DNA of 64,000 bases, from the NCBI RefSeq assembly GCF_036169555.1, contig NZ_CP108032.1:5394001-5458000 (forward strand), given 5' to 3'. The position numbers and the translations under genes were made by a program. Source of the stretch: Streptomyces sp. NBC_00306 (GTDB lineage Bacteria; Actinomycetota; Actinomycetes; Streptomycetales; Streptomycetaceae). Positions 17,145 through 25,918 of the stretch are shown here, one piece after another (position 1 is the stretch's first letter; every line of letters starts with the position of its first letter). The notes beneath the pieces were generated by a model. The model searched no databases. It was not told the DNA's origin and saw only the letters and a program-made list of their open reading frames with translations.

Positions 17145-18071
17145 CTACTCCTCGACGAGCAGCCGCTCCCGCAGCTGCGCGAGGGTGCGGGCCAGCAGCC
17201 GCGAGACGTGCATCTGGGAGATGCCGACCTCCTGCGCGATCTGCGACTGGGTCATGTTGCCGAAGAACCGCAGCAGCAGGATGCGCTTCTCCCGCGGCGG
17301 GAGATCCTCCAGCAGCGGCTTCAGCGACTCGCGGTACTCGACACCTTCCAGCGCCTCGTCCTCGGCGCCGAGGGTGTCCGCGACGGCGGGCGACTCGTCG
17401 TCGGTGTCGGGGACGTCCAGGGACAGCGTGGAGTACGCGTTCGCCGACTCCAGGCCCTCCAGGACCTCCTCCTCCGAGATGCCCAGACGCTCGGCGAGCT
17501 CGTGGACCGTCGGGGAGCGGCCGTGCTGCTGGGAGAGTTCGGCGGTCGCCGTGGTCAGGGCGAGCCTCAGCTCCTGAAGCCGGCGCGGGACGCGGACCGC
17601 CCAGCCCTTGTCCCGGAAGTGGCGCTTGATCTCACCGACGACCGTCGGCGTCGCGTAGGTCGAGAACTCGACACCACGATCCGGGTCGAACCGGTCCACC
17701 GACTTGATCAGACCGATCGTCGCGACCTGGGTGAGGTCGTCCAGCGGCTCACCGCGGTTGCGGAAGCGCCGCGCCAGGTGCTCGACCAGCGGCAGATGCA
17801 TGCGCACCAGCTGGTTGCGCAGGGCCGCCCGCTCCGAGGAGCCGTCGGGCAGCTTGCGAAGCTCGATGAACATCGCCCGCGCCCCGCTGCGGTCATGTGG
17901 ATCGTGGTGCTGCTGCTCGTGCACGTGCTCGCTCATATGGGCCGCCCGCTCTGCCTGCGCCTGCTCCGCCGCGTCCAAAAGGCCGTCCACCGGGTGCGGC
18001 CGCGCCTGCTGCTCCGGGATGCCGTGCACCGCGGGTGGCTCGTTCCGCACCGGACCGTCCCCGTTCCTCAC
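17145..18071 (-). CDS. sigH: Stress/development sigma factor, SigB/F/G family (SigH-like)
   Basis: A 308-residue group 3 sigma factor. Region 2 is DLTQVATIGLIKSVDRFD plus GVEFSTYATPTVVGEIKRHF; region 3 is QQHGRSPTVHELAERLG; region 4 is PREKRILLLRFFGNMTQSQI with the HTH EVGISQMHVSRLLAR. The GTG at 18071 overlaps the stop of the anti-sigma gene (GTGA), so coupled synthesis is likely. That gives an N-terminal extension of about 45 residues rich in Gln/Ala. A second ATG at 17936 would give a 263-residue form; S. coelicolor SigH is known to exist in several sizes. Osmotic-stress and aerial-hypha roles are known for the family. Confidence 0.9.
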   Translation of the reverse strand: MRNGDGPVRNEPPAVHGIPEQQARPHPVDGLLDAAEQAQAERAAHMSEHVHEQQHHDPHDRSGARAMFIELRKLPDGSSERAALRNQLVRMHLPLVEHLARRFRNRGEPLDDLTQVATIGLIKSVDRFDPDRGVEFSTYATPTVVGEIKRHFRDKGWAVRVPRRLQELRLALTTATAELSQQHGRSPTVHELAERLGISEEEVLEGLESANAYSTLSLDVPDTDDESPAVADTLGAEDEALEGVEYRESLKPLLEDLPPREKRILLLRFFGNMTQSQIAQEVGISQMHVSRLLARTLAQLRERLLVEE

Positions 18072-18481
18072 GCCGGCCCGGGTCCCGCGCCGCGCTGTTT
18101 GTACAGGCTGATGGAGACCGTACGGTCGTCGGCGACCGAGGAGTCGACCTTGCCGGCCAGTGCGGAGAGCACCGTCCAGGCGAAGGTGTCGCGCTCCGGC
18201 GCCCGGCCGTCGGTCGTCGGCGCCGAGACCGTGACCTCGAGCGAGTCGTCGACCAGGCGGAACACACAGCTGAGGACGGAGCCGGGAACCGCCTGCTGCA
18301 GCAGGATCGCGCACGCCTCGTCGACCGCGATCCGCAGATCCTCGATCTCGTCGAGGGTGAAGTCCAAGCGCGCTGCGAGACCGGCCGTCGCCGTACGCAG
18401 CACGGACAGATAGGCACCCGCAGCGGGCAGCCGGACTTCCACGAAGTCCTGAGTCCCGGGCTCGCCTGCGATCTGGGACAC
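18068..18481 (-). CDS. RsbW-like anti-sigma factor of SigH (RshA/UshX type)
   Basis: A 137-residue HATPase/GHKL protein. The N box is in LRIAVDEACAILLQQ and the ATP lid follows VSAPTTDGR. It binds the sigma factor and keeps it inactive until an anti-anti-sigma releases it. The GTG at 18481 is chosen because GGAGG lies 5 nt upstream; other in-frame starts would extend it without a ribosome site. It lies directly upstream of, and overlaps, sigH, a standard partner arrangement. Confidence 0.88.
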   Translation of the reverse strand: MSQIAGEPGTQDFVEVRLPAAGAYLSVLRTATAGLAARLDFTLDEIEDLRIAVDEACAILLQQAVPGSVLSCVFRLVDDSLEVTVSAPTTDGRAPERDTFAWTVLSALAGKVDSSVADDRTVSISLYKQRGAGPGPA

Positions 18482-18721
18482 CCTCACCTCCAAGGTGGCA
18501 CAAGCTCTTTCGGGGCCGCGGGAGAAAGATCCCGAAGCCGTGGCTACGCAATCAGAACGCAGCCGGTACTGGCCCGGCGACGCTATCGCGATCCATGGTG
18601 CCCTGTCGCCGGACCCCCACTCGAGGGCCGTCACTCATGGTAAGCATATGACCACACACAGTGGCTAGAGGTCTGCGGGCCCAATTGTGAGGAACCGGCG
18701 GAGGGTTGACGTACCCAGGCT

Positions 18722-18982
18722 TCAGACGATCGAACCGTCCACGAAGCACCACCGCCAGTTCTCTCCCGGCTCGAAACTGCGCATCACCGGATGGCCCGTC
18801 TCCGCGAAATGTGCCGACGCGTGGCGCATCGGCGAGGAGTCACAGCACCCCACATGCCCACAGGTCAGGCAGAGTCGCAGGTGCACGGGATGGGTGCCGC
18901 CCGCATCGCACTCCGCGCAGGTGTCGGTCAGCGCGGCCGGTGCGGGGACGGGCAGTTCTGCTGCATGCGCACACTCGCTCAT
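18722..18982 (-). CDS. UBP-type zinc-finger protein
   Basis: An 86-residue protein with the ubiquitin-protease-like zinc finger: paired cysteines in TCAECD, then LRLCLTCGHVGCCD, and histidines in MRHASAHFAETGHPVM. It ends with WRWCFVDG. In bacteria these stand-alone domains are common in Streptomyces but their ligand is unknown. It is divergent from the antiporter gene; the shared 60-bp intergenic gap must contain both promoters. Confidence 0.88.
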   Translation of the reverse strand: MSECAHAAELPVPAPAALTDTCAECDAGGTHPVHLRLCLTCGHVGCCDSSPMRHASAHFAETGHPVMRSFEPGENWRWCFVDGSIV

Positions 18983-19044
18983 GATTGCCAGATTACGGCG
19001 GTGGGTGCCGGACGAGGCGTGGACGGACCGAGGGACGGCGAGAG

Positions 19045-20643
19045 ATGGACGTATTGCCACTGGTGGCGCTGATCGCGGGCAGCGCCGCGATCGCCGGGCT
19101 GGCCCGCAGGTCGCCCGTACCCGTACCCCTGCTGCTCGTGGCGGCGGGGCTGATCTGCGCGTACCTGCCCGGAGTCCCGGACTACACGCTCGATCCGCAC
19201 ATCGTGCTCCCGCTGGTGCTGCCGCCGTTGCTGCACAAGGCGGCGGTCGACAGTTCCTACCTCGATCTGAAGGCCAACATCCGGCCCGTCGCGCTGCTCT
19301 CGGTCGGCTATGTGCTCTTCGCGACGCTCGTGGTGGGGTACCTCGCCTATCTGCTGGTGCCCGACCTGCCCCTGACGGCGGCGCTGGTCCTCGGGGCCGT
19401 GATCGCTCCGCCGGACGCGGTGGCCGCCACCGCGATCGCCCGCCGGCTCGGGCTGCCGAACCGCATCACCACGATCCTCCAGGGCGAGTCCCTGGTGAAC
19501 GACGCCACCGCGATCACCGCGTTCAAGGTGGCGCTGGCCGCCGCCGTGGGCGAAGGAGCGAGCTGGGCGGGCGGCATCGGGGAATTCGCCCTGGCCTCGC
19601 TCGGCGGCATCGCCGTCGGCCTGCTGCTGATGGTGCCGCTCCACTGGCTGCGGACGCATCTGAAGGAAGCGCTGCTGCAGAACACGCTGTCGTTGCTCAT
19701 CCCCTTCGTCGCCTACGCGGCGGCCGAGCACGTCCACGCCTCCGGCGTCCTCGCCGTGGTCGTCGTGGCGCTCTACCTCGGGCACCGCTCGTGGCAGGTC
19801 GACTTCGAGACGCGGCTCCAGGAGGACGCCGTGTGGCGGATGATCGCCTTCATCCTGGAGTCCGCCGTGTTCGCGCTGATCGGACTGCAACTGCCGTACG
19901 TCCTGGACGGCCTCGGCAACTACGGGGTGGGCGAGTCCCTCTGGTACGCCTTCGCGGTCTTCGTCTGCGTGGTGGTGGTGCGGTACGTCTGGGTCTTCCC
20001 GGGGACGTATCTGCCGCGGCTGTTGTCCTCACGCGTCCGGGAGCGGGAACCGGACACCGACTGGAAATCGCCCGTGATCGTCGGCTGGGCCGGGATGCGC
20101 GGGGTCGTCTCCATGGCGATCGCCTTCTCGATCCCGCTGACCACGGCCGACGGCGAGGCCTTCCCTGCGCGCAACCTCGTGCTGTTCCTGACCTTCACGA
20201 CGGTCATCGGCACGCTCGTGGTGCAGGGGCTGACCCTGCCGGTCCTGATCCGCAAGCTGAAGCTGCCGCAGCGCGACACCTATGCCGAGACGCTCGCCGA
20301 GGCCCAGGCCCAGAACGAGGCCTCCGAGGCGGCGGACCGGCGGCTCGACGAACTGCTCGACGACAGTGCCAACGCACTGCCCCAGCCGCTGGAGGAACGA
20401 CTGCGCACGGTCCTGGAGCGCCGGCGGAACTCCGTCTGGGAGCGGCTCGGCGCGGTGAACGAAGCGACCGGGGAGTCGGCGGACGACACCTACCGCAGGC
20501 TCGCCCGGCAGATGATCGGAGCGGAGCGCGAGGTCTTCGTGCAGCTGCGGGACGAGCGGCGGATCGACGACGAGATGATGCGGACGCTGCTGCGGCGGCT
20601 GGATCTGGAGGAGGCGGCGGCGTACCGCGAGGAGGCCGGATAG
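19045..20643 (+). CDS. Na+/H+ antiporter, CPA1 family
   Basis: A 532-residue cation/proton antiporter. About 12 helices are followed by a 110-residue acidic cytoplasmic tail (EAQAQNEASEAADRRLDELL onward). The core ion-site motifs are APPDAVAATAIARRLGLP and GESLVNDATAITAFK, where the ND pair binds the cation, and a later WAGMRGVVSMAIAFSIP. It exports Na+ for protons, helping pH and salt balance. This fits with SigH, an osmotic-stress sigma factor nearby, though co-regulation is only suggested by position. Confidence 0.92.
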   Translation: MDVLPLVALIAGSAAIAGLARRSPVPVPLLLVAAGLICAYLPGVPDYTLDPHIVLPLVLPPLLHKAAVDSSYLDLKANIRPVALLSVGYVLFATLVVGYLAYLLVPDLPLTAALVLGAVIAPPDAVAATAIARRLGLPNRITTILQGESLVNDATAITAFKVALAAAVGEGASWAGGIGEFALASLGGIAVGLLLMVPLHWLRTHLKEALLQNTLSLLIPFVAYAAAEHVHASGVLAVVVVALYLGHRSWQVDFETRLQEDAVWRMIAFILESAVFALIGLQLPYVLDGLGNYGVGESLWYAFAVFVCVVVVRYVWVFPGTYLPRLLSSRVREREPDTDWKSPVIVGWAGMRGVVSMAIAFSIPLTTADGEAFPARNLVLFLTFTTVIGTLVVQGLTLPVLIRKLKLPQRDTYAETLAEAQAQNEASEAADRRLDELLDDSANALPQPLEERLRTVLERRRNSVWERLGAVNEATGESADDTYRRLARQMIGAEREVFVQLRDERRIDDEMMRTLLRRLDLEEAAAYREEAG

Positions 20644-20672
20644 AGCTGTCGGGAGGACGGGGCCGGGCCGGG

Positions 20673-21641
20673 TCAGGGCGCTTCCGAGGGCTCGGGGGAG
20701 TCCGGCCGGCCCGTCACCACGGCGGCGATGGTGGTGCCCGGCGGGAACGCACCCTCGGCGGCCAGGGTGGCCAGACCGTAGAGCATTTTGGCCACATACA
20801 GCCGCTCGACCGGCAGTCCGTGGCGCGCCTCGAACTCATCGGCGAACGCATCCAGCCCGGGAGTGGAGCGCGCGTATCCGCCGCAGTGGAAGCGCTCGTC
20901 GAGCGTCCAGTCGCCGGTGCGGCCACCGAAGGCCTCCCGCTGGAGACGCGCCGTCTCCCCGGCGAGGAACCCGCCCCGCAGGACGGGGAAGCCGATGGCG
21001 CGCTGCCGCGGCGCGAGGCCCGCGGCGAGGCCGGCGAGCGTTCCTCCGGTGCCGCAGGCGACGGCGACCACGTCCGCCAGCTGCCGGAGTTCGTGTCCGA
21101 GGGCCGTGCAGCCGCGTGCGGCGAGAGCGTTGCTGCCGCCCTCGGACACGAGGTAGAAGTCGTCCGCGGCGTCCGGGTGGTGTGCCGGTCCATCGGCCCG
21201 CGCCTCCGCCGCTGCTCCCAGGATCCGGGCCAGCACCTGGGGGTCGTTCTTCGACCGGTAGGTGGTGCGGTCCACGAACACCAGGCGCATGCCGTCCGCC
21301 GCGCACTGCGCGAGGGACGGGTTGAGCGGCCGGGACGCCAGTTCGTCGCCGCGGACCACGCCGACCGTGGGGAAGCCCAGCAGCCGGCCGGCGGCGGCCG
21401 TCGCCCGCAGATGGTTGGAGTAGGCGCCGCCGAAGGTCAGCAGCGGGCGGCCCGCGGCCGCCCGCAGATTCGGCGCCAGTTTGCGCCACTTGTTGCCCGG
21501 CAGGTCGGGGTGGATCAGATCGTCGCGCTTGAGCAGCAGGCGTATGCCGTGCCGGGAGAAGCGCTCGTCCTCGACCGGCTGCAGCGGCGACGGCAGACGG
21601 GGCCGCAGGGCGGCGGTGAGGTCGAGCGCTTCCGGTGGCAC
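20673..21641 (-). CDS. PLP-dependent D-cysteine desulfhydrase / ACC deaminase family enzyme
   Basis: A 322-residue fold-type II PLP enzyme. The cofactor lysine is in HPDLPGNKWRKL, and the carboxylate-binding loop is TFGGAYSNHLRA. The phosphate loop is VACGTGGTLAGLAAGL. Members degrade D-cysteine or 1-aminocyclopropane-1-carboxylate; the sequence does not let me choose. GTG start, and 10 bp beyond the upstream amidase gene on the same strand, so the two are probably co-transcribed. Confidence 0.85.
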   Translation of the reverse strand: MPPEALDLTAALRPRLPSPLQPVEDERFSRHGIRLLLKRDDLIHPDLPGNKWRKLAPNLRAAAGRPLLTFGGAYSNHLRATAAAGRLLGFPTVGVVRGDELASRPLNPSLAQCAADGMRLVFVDRTTYRSKNDPQVLARILGAAAEARADGPAHHPDAADDFYLVSEGGSNALAARGCTALGHELRQLADVVAVACGTGGTLAGLAAGLAPRQRAIGFPVLRGGFLAGETARLQREAFGGRTGDWTLDERFHCGGYARSTPGLDAFADEFEARHGLPVERLYVAKMLYGLATLAAEGAFPPGTTIAAVVTGRPDSPEPSEAP

Positions 21642-21651
21642 ACGGCCATTG

Positions 21652-22242
21652 TCACTTCAGGCGTTCGGTGATGCGTTCCCGCATGGCCTTCATGGTGAAG
21701 CCGCGCGGGTCGATCTTGCCCGGCTGCCATTCGAGGTGACCGATCACCGACCGTGAGTTCCAGCCGTGGTGGCGGCAGACGGCGGCCGCCGCCTTCTCGA
21801 TCGCCTCCAGCTGGACGGCCGGCCAGGGGTCCTTGCCGTCGCCCAGGTTCTCGCACTCGAAGCCGTAGAAGTGGCGGTTCCCGTCGGTGTTCGCCTCGTT
21901 GTCGGCGGGGAGTGCCTTCTCCGCTATCACGGCGCGCAGGACGTCGTCGTCGCCCAGGCCCGCGTGGTTGGCGCGGCCGTAGCCGACGAGATGGACCTTG
22001 CCGTCCTTGGCGATGACACCGTGGCACAGCGGGCCGGGCAGGGATGCGTAGCCGTCGCGGCAGATACGGACGGTGTTCGCGGTGCCCTTGGTGACCGTGT
22101 GGTGGATCATCACGCCGTGCACCGGGCCCCACGGGCCCTTGTGGTTGCGGTTGTGCGTGCGCCATTCGCCGACCTGGACGACTGTCAGTCCCTCGTCGCG
22201 TAAGGCGTCGAGGAACCTGCTCGCGGACATGGGTGCGGCCAT
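21652..22242 (-). CDS. N-acetylmuramoyl-L-alanine amidase (Amidase_2/PGRP fold)
   Basis: A 196-residue zinc amidase: the metal His is in GVMIHHTVT, and FYGFECENLGDG and IGHLEWQPGKIDPRGF provide the other conserved positions. It has no signal peptide and no cell-wall-binding domain. Like phage-type or peptidoglycan-recycling amidases, it may therefore act inside the cell or leave by another route. GGGAG is 8 nt before the ATG. Confidence 0.85.
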   Translation of the reverse strand: MAAPMSASRFLDALRDEGLTVVQVGEWRTHNRNHKGPWGPVHGVMIHHTVTKGTANTVRICRDGYASLPGPLCHGVIAKDGKVHLVGYGRANHAGLGDDDVLRAVIAEKALPADNEANTDGNRHFYGFECENLGDGKDPWPAVQLEAIEKAAAAVCRHHGWNSRSVIGHLEWQPGKIDPRGFTMKAMRERITERLK

Positions 22243-22528
22243 CGGTGGAGCTCCCTGGGGTGGGGGATGGGGATGGTGGGTGTGGGGGATGGTGGGGGGT
22301 GGTGGACGCCGGATGCGTCGTACCGGGCTTCTACCCGAACTCCCGCGGCCGGACCACTTGTTCGGGCGGTGATCGAGCCGATCCGGTCACCGGACCGGAC
22401 GACCGGCTTCCGCCCCATGTGCCCCACTGGGGGATAAGTAGTCCCATCCGTTTGTGTAATGGCGGCAGCACTCTGCGTACTGAAAGGCTTTCTCTCGCAG
22501 GTCAGACCATGATCGAGAGGGAGTCCTA

Positions 22529-23953
22529 ATGTCGGTTGGTTCGGTTGGCTCTGTCGGCGACGAGGTCCGTGAGCAGCACACGCCGAAGCAGCAGAGCCTC
22601 GGTACGGCCGCCGCGCGGAACCTTGCGACCACCACCAAGTCGGTGCCGCAGATGCAGGAGATCACCTCACGGTGGCTGCTGCGCATGCTGCCCTGGGTGC
22701 AGGTGCAGGGTGGCACCTACCGGGTGAACCGCCGCCTGAGCTACTCCGTGGGCGACGGGCGCGTGACGTTTGTGCAGACCGGCGACCGCGTGTCGGTCAT
22801 CCCGGCGGAGCTGGGCGAGCTGCCGGCCCTCCGGGAGTACGGCGAGGAGTCGGTGCTGGCCGAGCTGGCGAACCGCTGCGAGCAGCGGGAGTTCGCGGCG
22901 GGCGAGGTGGTGGCCCCGGCGGGGTCGGCCGCCGACCGTGTCTACCTCCTGGCGCACGGCCGGGTGGAGCAGATCGGCACCGGGCCCTACGGCGACGAGG
23001 CGGTGCTCGGAGTCCTCGCCGACGGCGCCTACTTCGGCGAGCAGTCCCTGGTGGACCGCGACGCCACCTGGGACTACACCGCCCGCGCCGCCACCGCCTG
23101 TACGGTCCTGGTGCTGACCCGGGACGACGTGCTGAACCTCGCGGAGCGCGCCGACTCGCTCCGCGCCCATCTGGCGGGGCTCGCCGCACTTCCGCATCAG
23201 CGGACGAACAAGTACGGCGAGGCCGCGATCGACCTGTCCGCGGGCCATGTTGGCGAAGCCCTCGTCCCGCACACCTTCGTGGACTACGAGGGTGCGCCGC
23301 GCGAGTACGAACTGAGCGTCGCCCAGACGGTGCTGAAGGTGCACAGCCGGGTCGCCGACCTCTACAACCAGCCGATGAACCAGACCGAGCAGCAGTTGCG
23401 GCTCACCGTGGAGGCGCTGCGCGAGCGCCAGGAGGACGAGCTCATCAACAACCGGGACTTCGGTCTCCTGGCCAACTGCGACTACGGACAGCGCCTCCAG
23501 CCGCACGACGGCGCGCCCAGCCCGGACGACATGGACGAACTGCTGTCGCGCCGGCGCGGTTCGAAGATGTTCCTCGCCCACCCACGCGCCATCGCCGCCT
23601 TCGGGCGTGAGTGCAACCGGCGCGGGCTCGTCCCGGACAGTGTCGAGGTCGCCGGCCACCATCTGCCGGCCTGGCGGGGTGTCCCGATCTTCCCGTGCAA
23701 CAAGATCCCGGTCACCGAGGCCAGGACCACCTCGATCATCTGTATGCGTACCGGCGAGGCCGAACAGGGAGTCATCGGCCTTCAGCAGTCCGGCATCCCG
23801 GACGAGATCGAGCCGAGTCTGTCCGTGCGCTTCATGGGCATCGACGAGCAGGCGATCATCTCCTACCTCGTCACGGCCTACTACTCGGCAGCGGTGCTGG
23901 TGCCCGACGCCCTCGGCGTCCTGGAGAACGTGGAGGTGAGCCGCTGGAGGTGA
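22529..23953 (+). CDS. eshA: Family 2B encapsulin shell protein with cyclic-nucleotide-binding domain (EshA)
   Basis: 474 residues. A disordered Ser/Gly/Thr N-terminus (1-40) leads into an HK97-fold segment. A CRP-like cyclic-nucleotide-binding domain is inserted at about 106-215 (EFAAGEVVAPAGSAADRVYL, then GAYFGEQSLVDRDA and ARAAT for the phosphate cassette). The HK97 fold then resumes (SRVADLYNQPMNQTEQQLRL, ELINNRDFGLLANCDYG, RFMGIDEQAIISYLVTAYYS). The order matches EshA, now classed as a Family 2B encapsulin, and resembles the desulfurase shell SrpI with an extra domain. Shells of this kind enclose terpenoid enzymes; the next gene is a prenyl synthase. GGGAG is 4 nt from the ATG. Confidence 0.93.
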   Translation: MSVGSVGSVGDEVREQHTPKQQSLGTAAARNLATTTKSVPQMQEITSRWLLRMLPWVQVQGGTYRVNRRLSYSVGDGRVTFVQTGDRVSVIPAELGELPALREYGEESVLAELANRCEQREFAAGEVVAPAGSAADRVYLLAHGRVEQIGTGPYGDEAVLGVLADGAYFGEQSLVDRDATWDYTARAATACTVLVLTRDDVLNLAERADSLRAHLAGLAALPHQRTNKYGEAAIDLSAGHVGEALVPHTFVDYEGAPREYELSVAQTVLKVHSRVADLYNQPMNQTEQQLRLTVEALRERQEDELINNRDFGLLANCDYGQRLQPHDGAPSPDDMDELLSRRRGSKMFLAHPRAIAAFGRECNRRGLVPDSVEVAGHHLPAWRGVPIFPCNKIPVTEARTTSIICMRTGEAEQGVIGLQQSGIPDEIEPSLSVRFMGIDEQAIISYLVTAYYSAAVLVPDALGVLENVEVSRWR

Positions 23954-23960
23954 CCCGGCC

Positions 23961-24001
23961 GGCGGCCGGGAGTGCGCCTGCTACCCGCGCTCCCGGCCGC
24001 C
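23961..24001 (+). terminator. Hairpin between eshA and the prenyl synthase gene
   Basis: A perfect 12-bp stem GGCGGCCGGGAG/CTCCCGGCCGCC with a 17-base loop, starting 7 bp after the eshA stop. It could partly terminate transcription and set shell-to-cargo ratio, or protect the eshA message. There is no T-tract. Confidence 0.5.
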
Positions 24002-24061
24002 CTCCTCGGAGCGGAGCAACCGGCCGCAACCTCGCACCGGATCCCCGAAAGGACCGCACAG

Positions 24062-25099
24062 TTGACCATGTCGGAGGCCGTCGAGGGCCGTGAGGCCATC
24101 GCCCTTCTGGACCGCACCCGCGAGGTCGTCGATCCCCAACTACGAGCAGCCATCGACTCCCTGCCCGGCTCCCTGCGCCGGGTCGCGATGTACCACTTCG
24201 GCTGGGAGCACGCGGATGGAACCCCGGCCGCGGGATCCACCGGCAAGGCCATCCGGCCGGCGCTCGTCCTCGCCGCCACCAGGGCACTCGGGGGGAACCA
24301 GCGCCTCGCGGTGCCGGCCGCCGCAGCCGTCGAGCTGGCGCACAACTTCACACTGCTCCACGACGATGTCATCGACGAGGACCCGACCCGAAGACACCGC
24401 CCCACCGCCTGGACCGTCTTCGGCACCCCCGACGCGATCATCGCGGGTGACGCCATGTTCGCCGTCGCGCTGCGTCTGCTCGCCGAGGACCACCATCCGG
24501 CGTCCGCGGCGGCGTCCCGGCGGCTCGCGGACTGTGTGATCGAGCTGTGCGCCGGACAGCAGGCGGACTGTGCCTTCGAGGAGCGTGCGCCGAACGACGT
24601 GTCCCTCGACGAGTGCCTCGAGATGGCGACCGCCAAAACGGGGGCGCTGCTGGGGTGCGCGTGCGCGCTCGGAGCCCTGTACGCCGGAGCGGGGGAGGAG
24701 GAGACCGCGGCCATGGACGCGTTCGGCAGGGAGGCCGGCCTCGCGTTCCAGTTGATCGACGATCTCATCGGCATCTGGGGCGACCCCGACCGGACGGGGA
24801 AACCGGCGGGTGCCGATCTGGCCGCGCACAAGAAGTCGCTGCCGGTGGTGGCCGCCCTGACCTCCGGCACCACCGCCGGGGCGGAACTGGCCGAGCTGTA
24901 CCGGGGACCCATGAACGCCGCGACGGTGCGCCGGGCCGCCGAGGCGGTCGACCGGGCGGGGGGCCGGGACTGGGCGCAGTTGCAGGCAGCCGACCGGATG
25001 GCCCGCGCCGTCCATGAGCTCTCCCGGGCGGTGCCCGATCTGGGGGCCGCGGGGGATCTGCTGGCCCTGGCCGAATTCGTCACCCGTCGTACCCGTTGA
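24062..25099 (+). CDS. Polyprenyl diphosphate synthase, probable encapsulin cargo
   Basis: A 345-residue trans-isoprenyl diphosphate synthase. The first Asp-rich motif is LLHDDVIDED (101-107) and the second region is LIDDLIGIWGDPDRTGKP. The basic GKAIRPALVLA motif binds the allylic/IPP phosphates. It condenses IPP with allylic diphosphates to C15-C20 or longer chains. The TTG at 24062 is chosen because AAAGGA lies 8 nt upstream; ATG at 24068 would be too far. The frame stays open back to a GTG at 23972, which would add a 30-residue Pro/Ala-rich leader that could act as a cargo signal. Chain length is not determined. Confidence 0.88.
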   Translation: MTMSEAVEGREAIALLDRTREVVDPQLRAAIDSLPGSLRRVAMYHFGWEHADGTPAAGSTGKAIRPALVLAATRALGGNQRLAVPAAAAVELAHNFTLLHDDVIDEDPTRRHRPTAWTVFGTPDAIIAGDAMFAVALRLLAEDHHPASAAASRRLADCVIELCAGQQADCAFEERAPNDVSLDECLEMATAKTGALLGCACALGALYAGAGEEETAAMDAFGREAGLAFQLIDDLIGIWGDPDRTGKPAGADLAAHKKSLPVVAALTSGTTAGAELAELYRGPMNAATVRRAAEAVDRAGGRDWAQLQAADRMARAVHELSRAVPDLGAAGDLLALAEFVTRRTR

Positions 25100-25178
25100 G
25101 GGCCCCGACTCACCGACCATGGAGGCGGGTTGACCGAAGGCGACATGGACGCGACGCGGGGGCGAGAGGCGGAGACCG

Positions 25179-25784
25179 ATGAGCGTGGAGGTACGGCAGG
25201 CGACGGTGGAGGACCGCGAGGGACTCGTCCACCTCATCCATGAGGCGTTCCGGGACGATCCGGTGAGCCGGTGGGTCTTCCCGGACCCGGCCGAGCTCCA
25301 CCGGGCCCACGCCCCCTTCCTGGCGGTGTTTCTCGACCTGGCCCTCGCGGTGGGCCGGGTCGATGTCACCGAGGACGGCTCGGCCGCGGCCCTCTGGTTC
25401 CCGCGCAAGCCCGGGGCCGCGGGGGAGGGGGACGTCGACGACGAAACGGGGGCCCGGCTGATGGCGATCGCCGGACGGAGCCGCGCCCGGGCGGAGACGG
25501 TCGGCCGGCTGACGGACGAGGTCCATCCGCACGACAGGTCCCACGAGTACCTCCAGCTGATCGCTGTCTCGCCGCAGCACCAGGGGCAGGGCCGGGGGAC
25601 GGCGCTGCTGGCCCCCGCACTGGAGCGCTGCGACCGGGACGGAGCTCCCGCCTATCTGGAGGCGAGCAACCCCGGCAGCAGAAGGCTGTACGAGCGGCTG
25701 GGCTTCACCTTCACGGGCACGGCGGTGCACCTGCCGGACGGCCCGGTGATGTGGCCGATGTGGCGGGAGCCGCGGGGCCGTTGA
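25179..25784 (+). CDS. GNAT-family N-acetyltransferase
   Basis: A 201-residue acetyltransferase with the acetyl-CoA pyrophosphate loop VSPQHQGQGRGTALLAPAL and the late YLEASNPGSRRLYERLGF segment. The N-terminus resembles the family found beside polyketide and terpene genes. It lies 79 bp after the prenyl synthase in the same direction, so it may be in the encapsulin operon, but its substrate is unknown. Confidence 0.82.
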   Translation: MSVEVRQATVEDREGLVHLIHEAFRDDPVSRWVFPDPAELHRAHAPFLAVFLDLALAVGRVDVTEDGSAAALWFPRKPGAAGEGDVDDETGARLMAIAGRSRARAETVGRLTDEVHPHDRSHEYLQLIAVSPQHQGQGRGTALLAPALERCDRDGAPAYLEASNPGSRRLYERLGFTFTGTAVHLPDGPVMWPMWREPRGR

Positions 25785-25836
25785 AGTCCGCGGTGCCGTT
25801 CGGGCCCGCCGGATCCGGGAGGAGAAAGGCCCTTGC

Positions 25837-25864
25837 TTGACCACTATGATTGAAGCACTATGAG
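25837..25864 (+). promoter_or_regulatory. Candidate promoter with direct repeat before the DHFR-like gene
   Basis: TTGACC (25837-25842), a 16-bp spacer and TATGAG (25859-25864) form a promoter-like arrangement. CACTATGA occurs twice (25842-25849 and 25856-25863), a 14-bp period placing one copy by the -35 and one on the -10; it could be an operator. Confidence 0.4.
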
Positions 25865-25918
25865 TGGAGTGGTTCGCCAGGTCCCGGCGGATCCTCCACG
25901 ACCGAAGGTGATCCTGTC

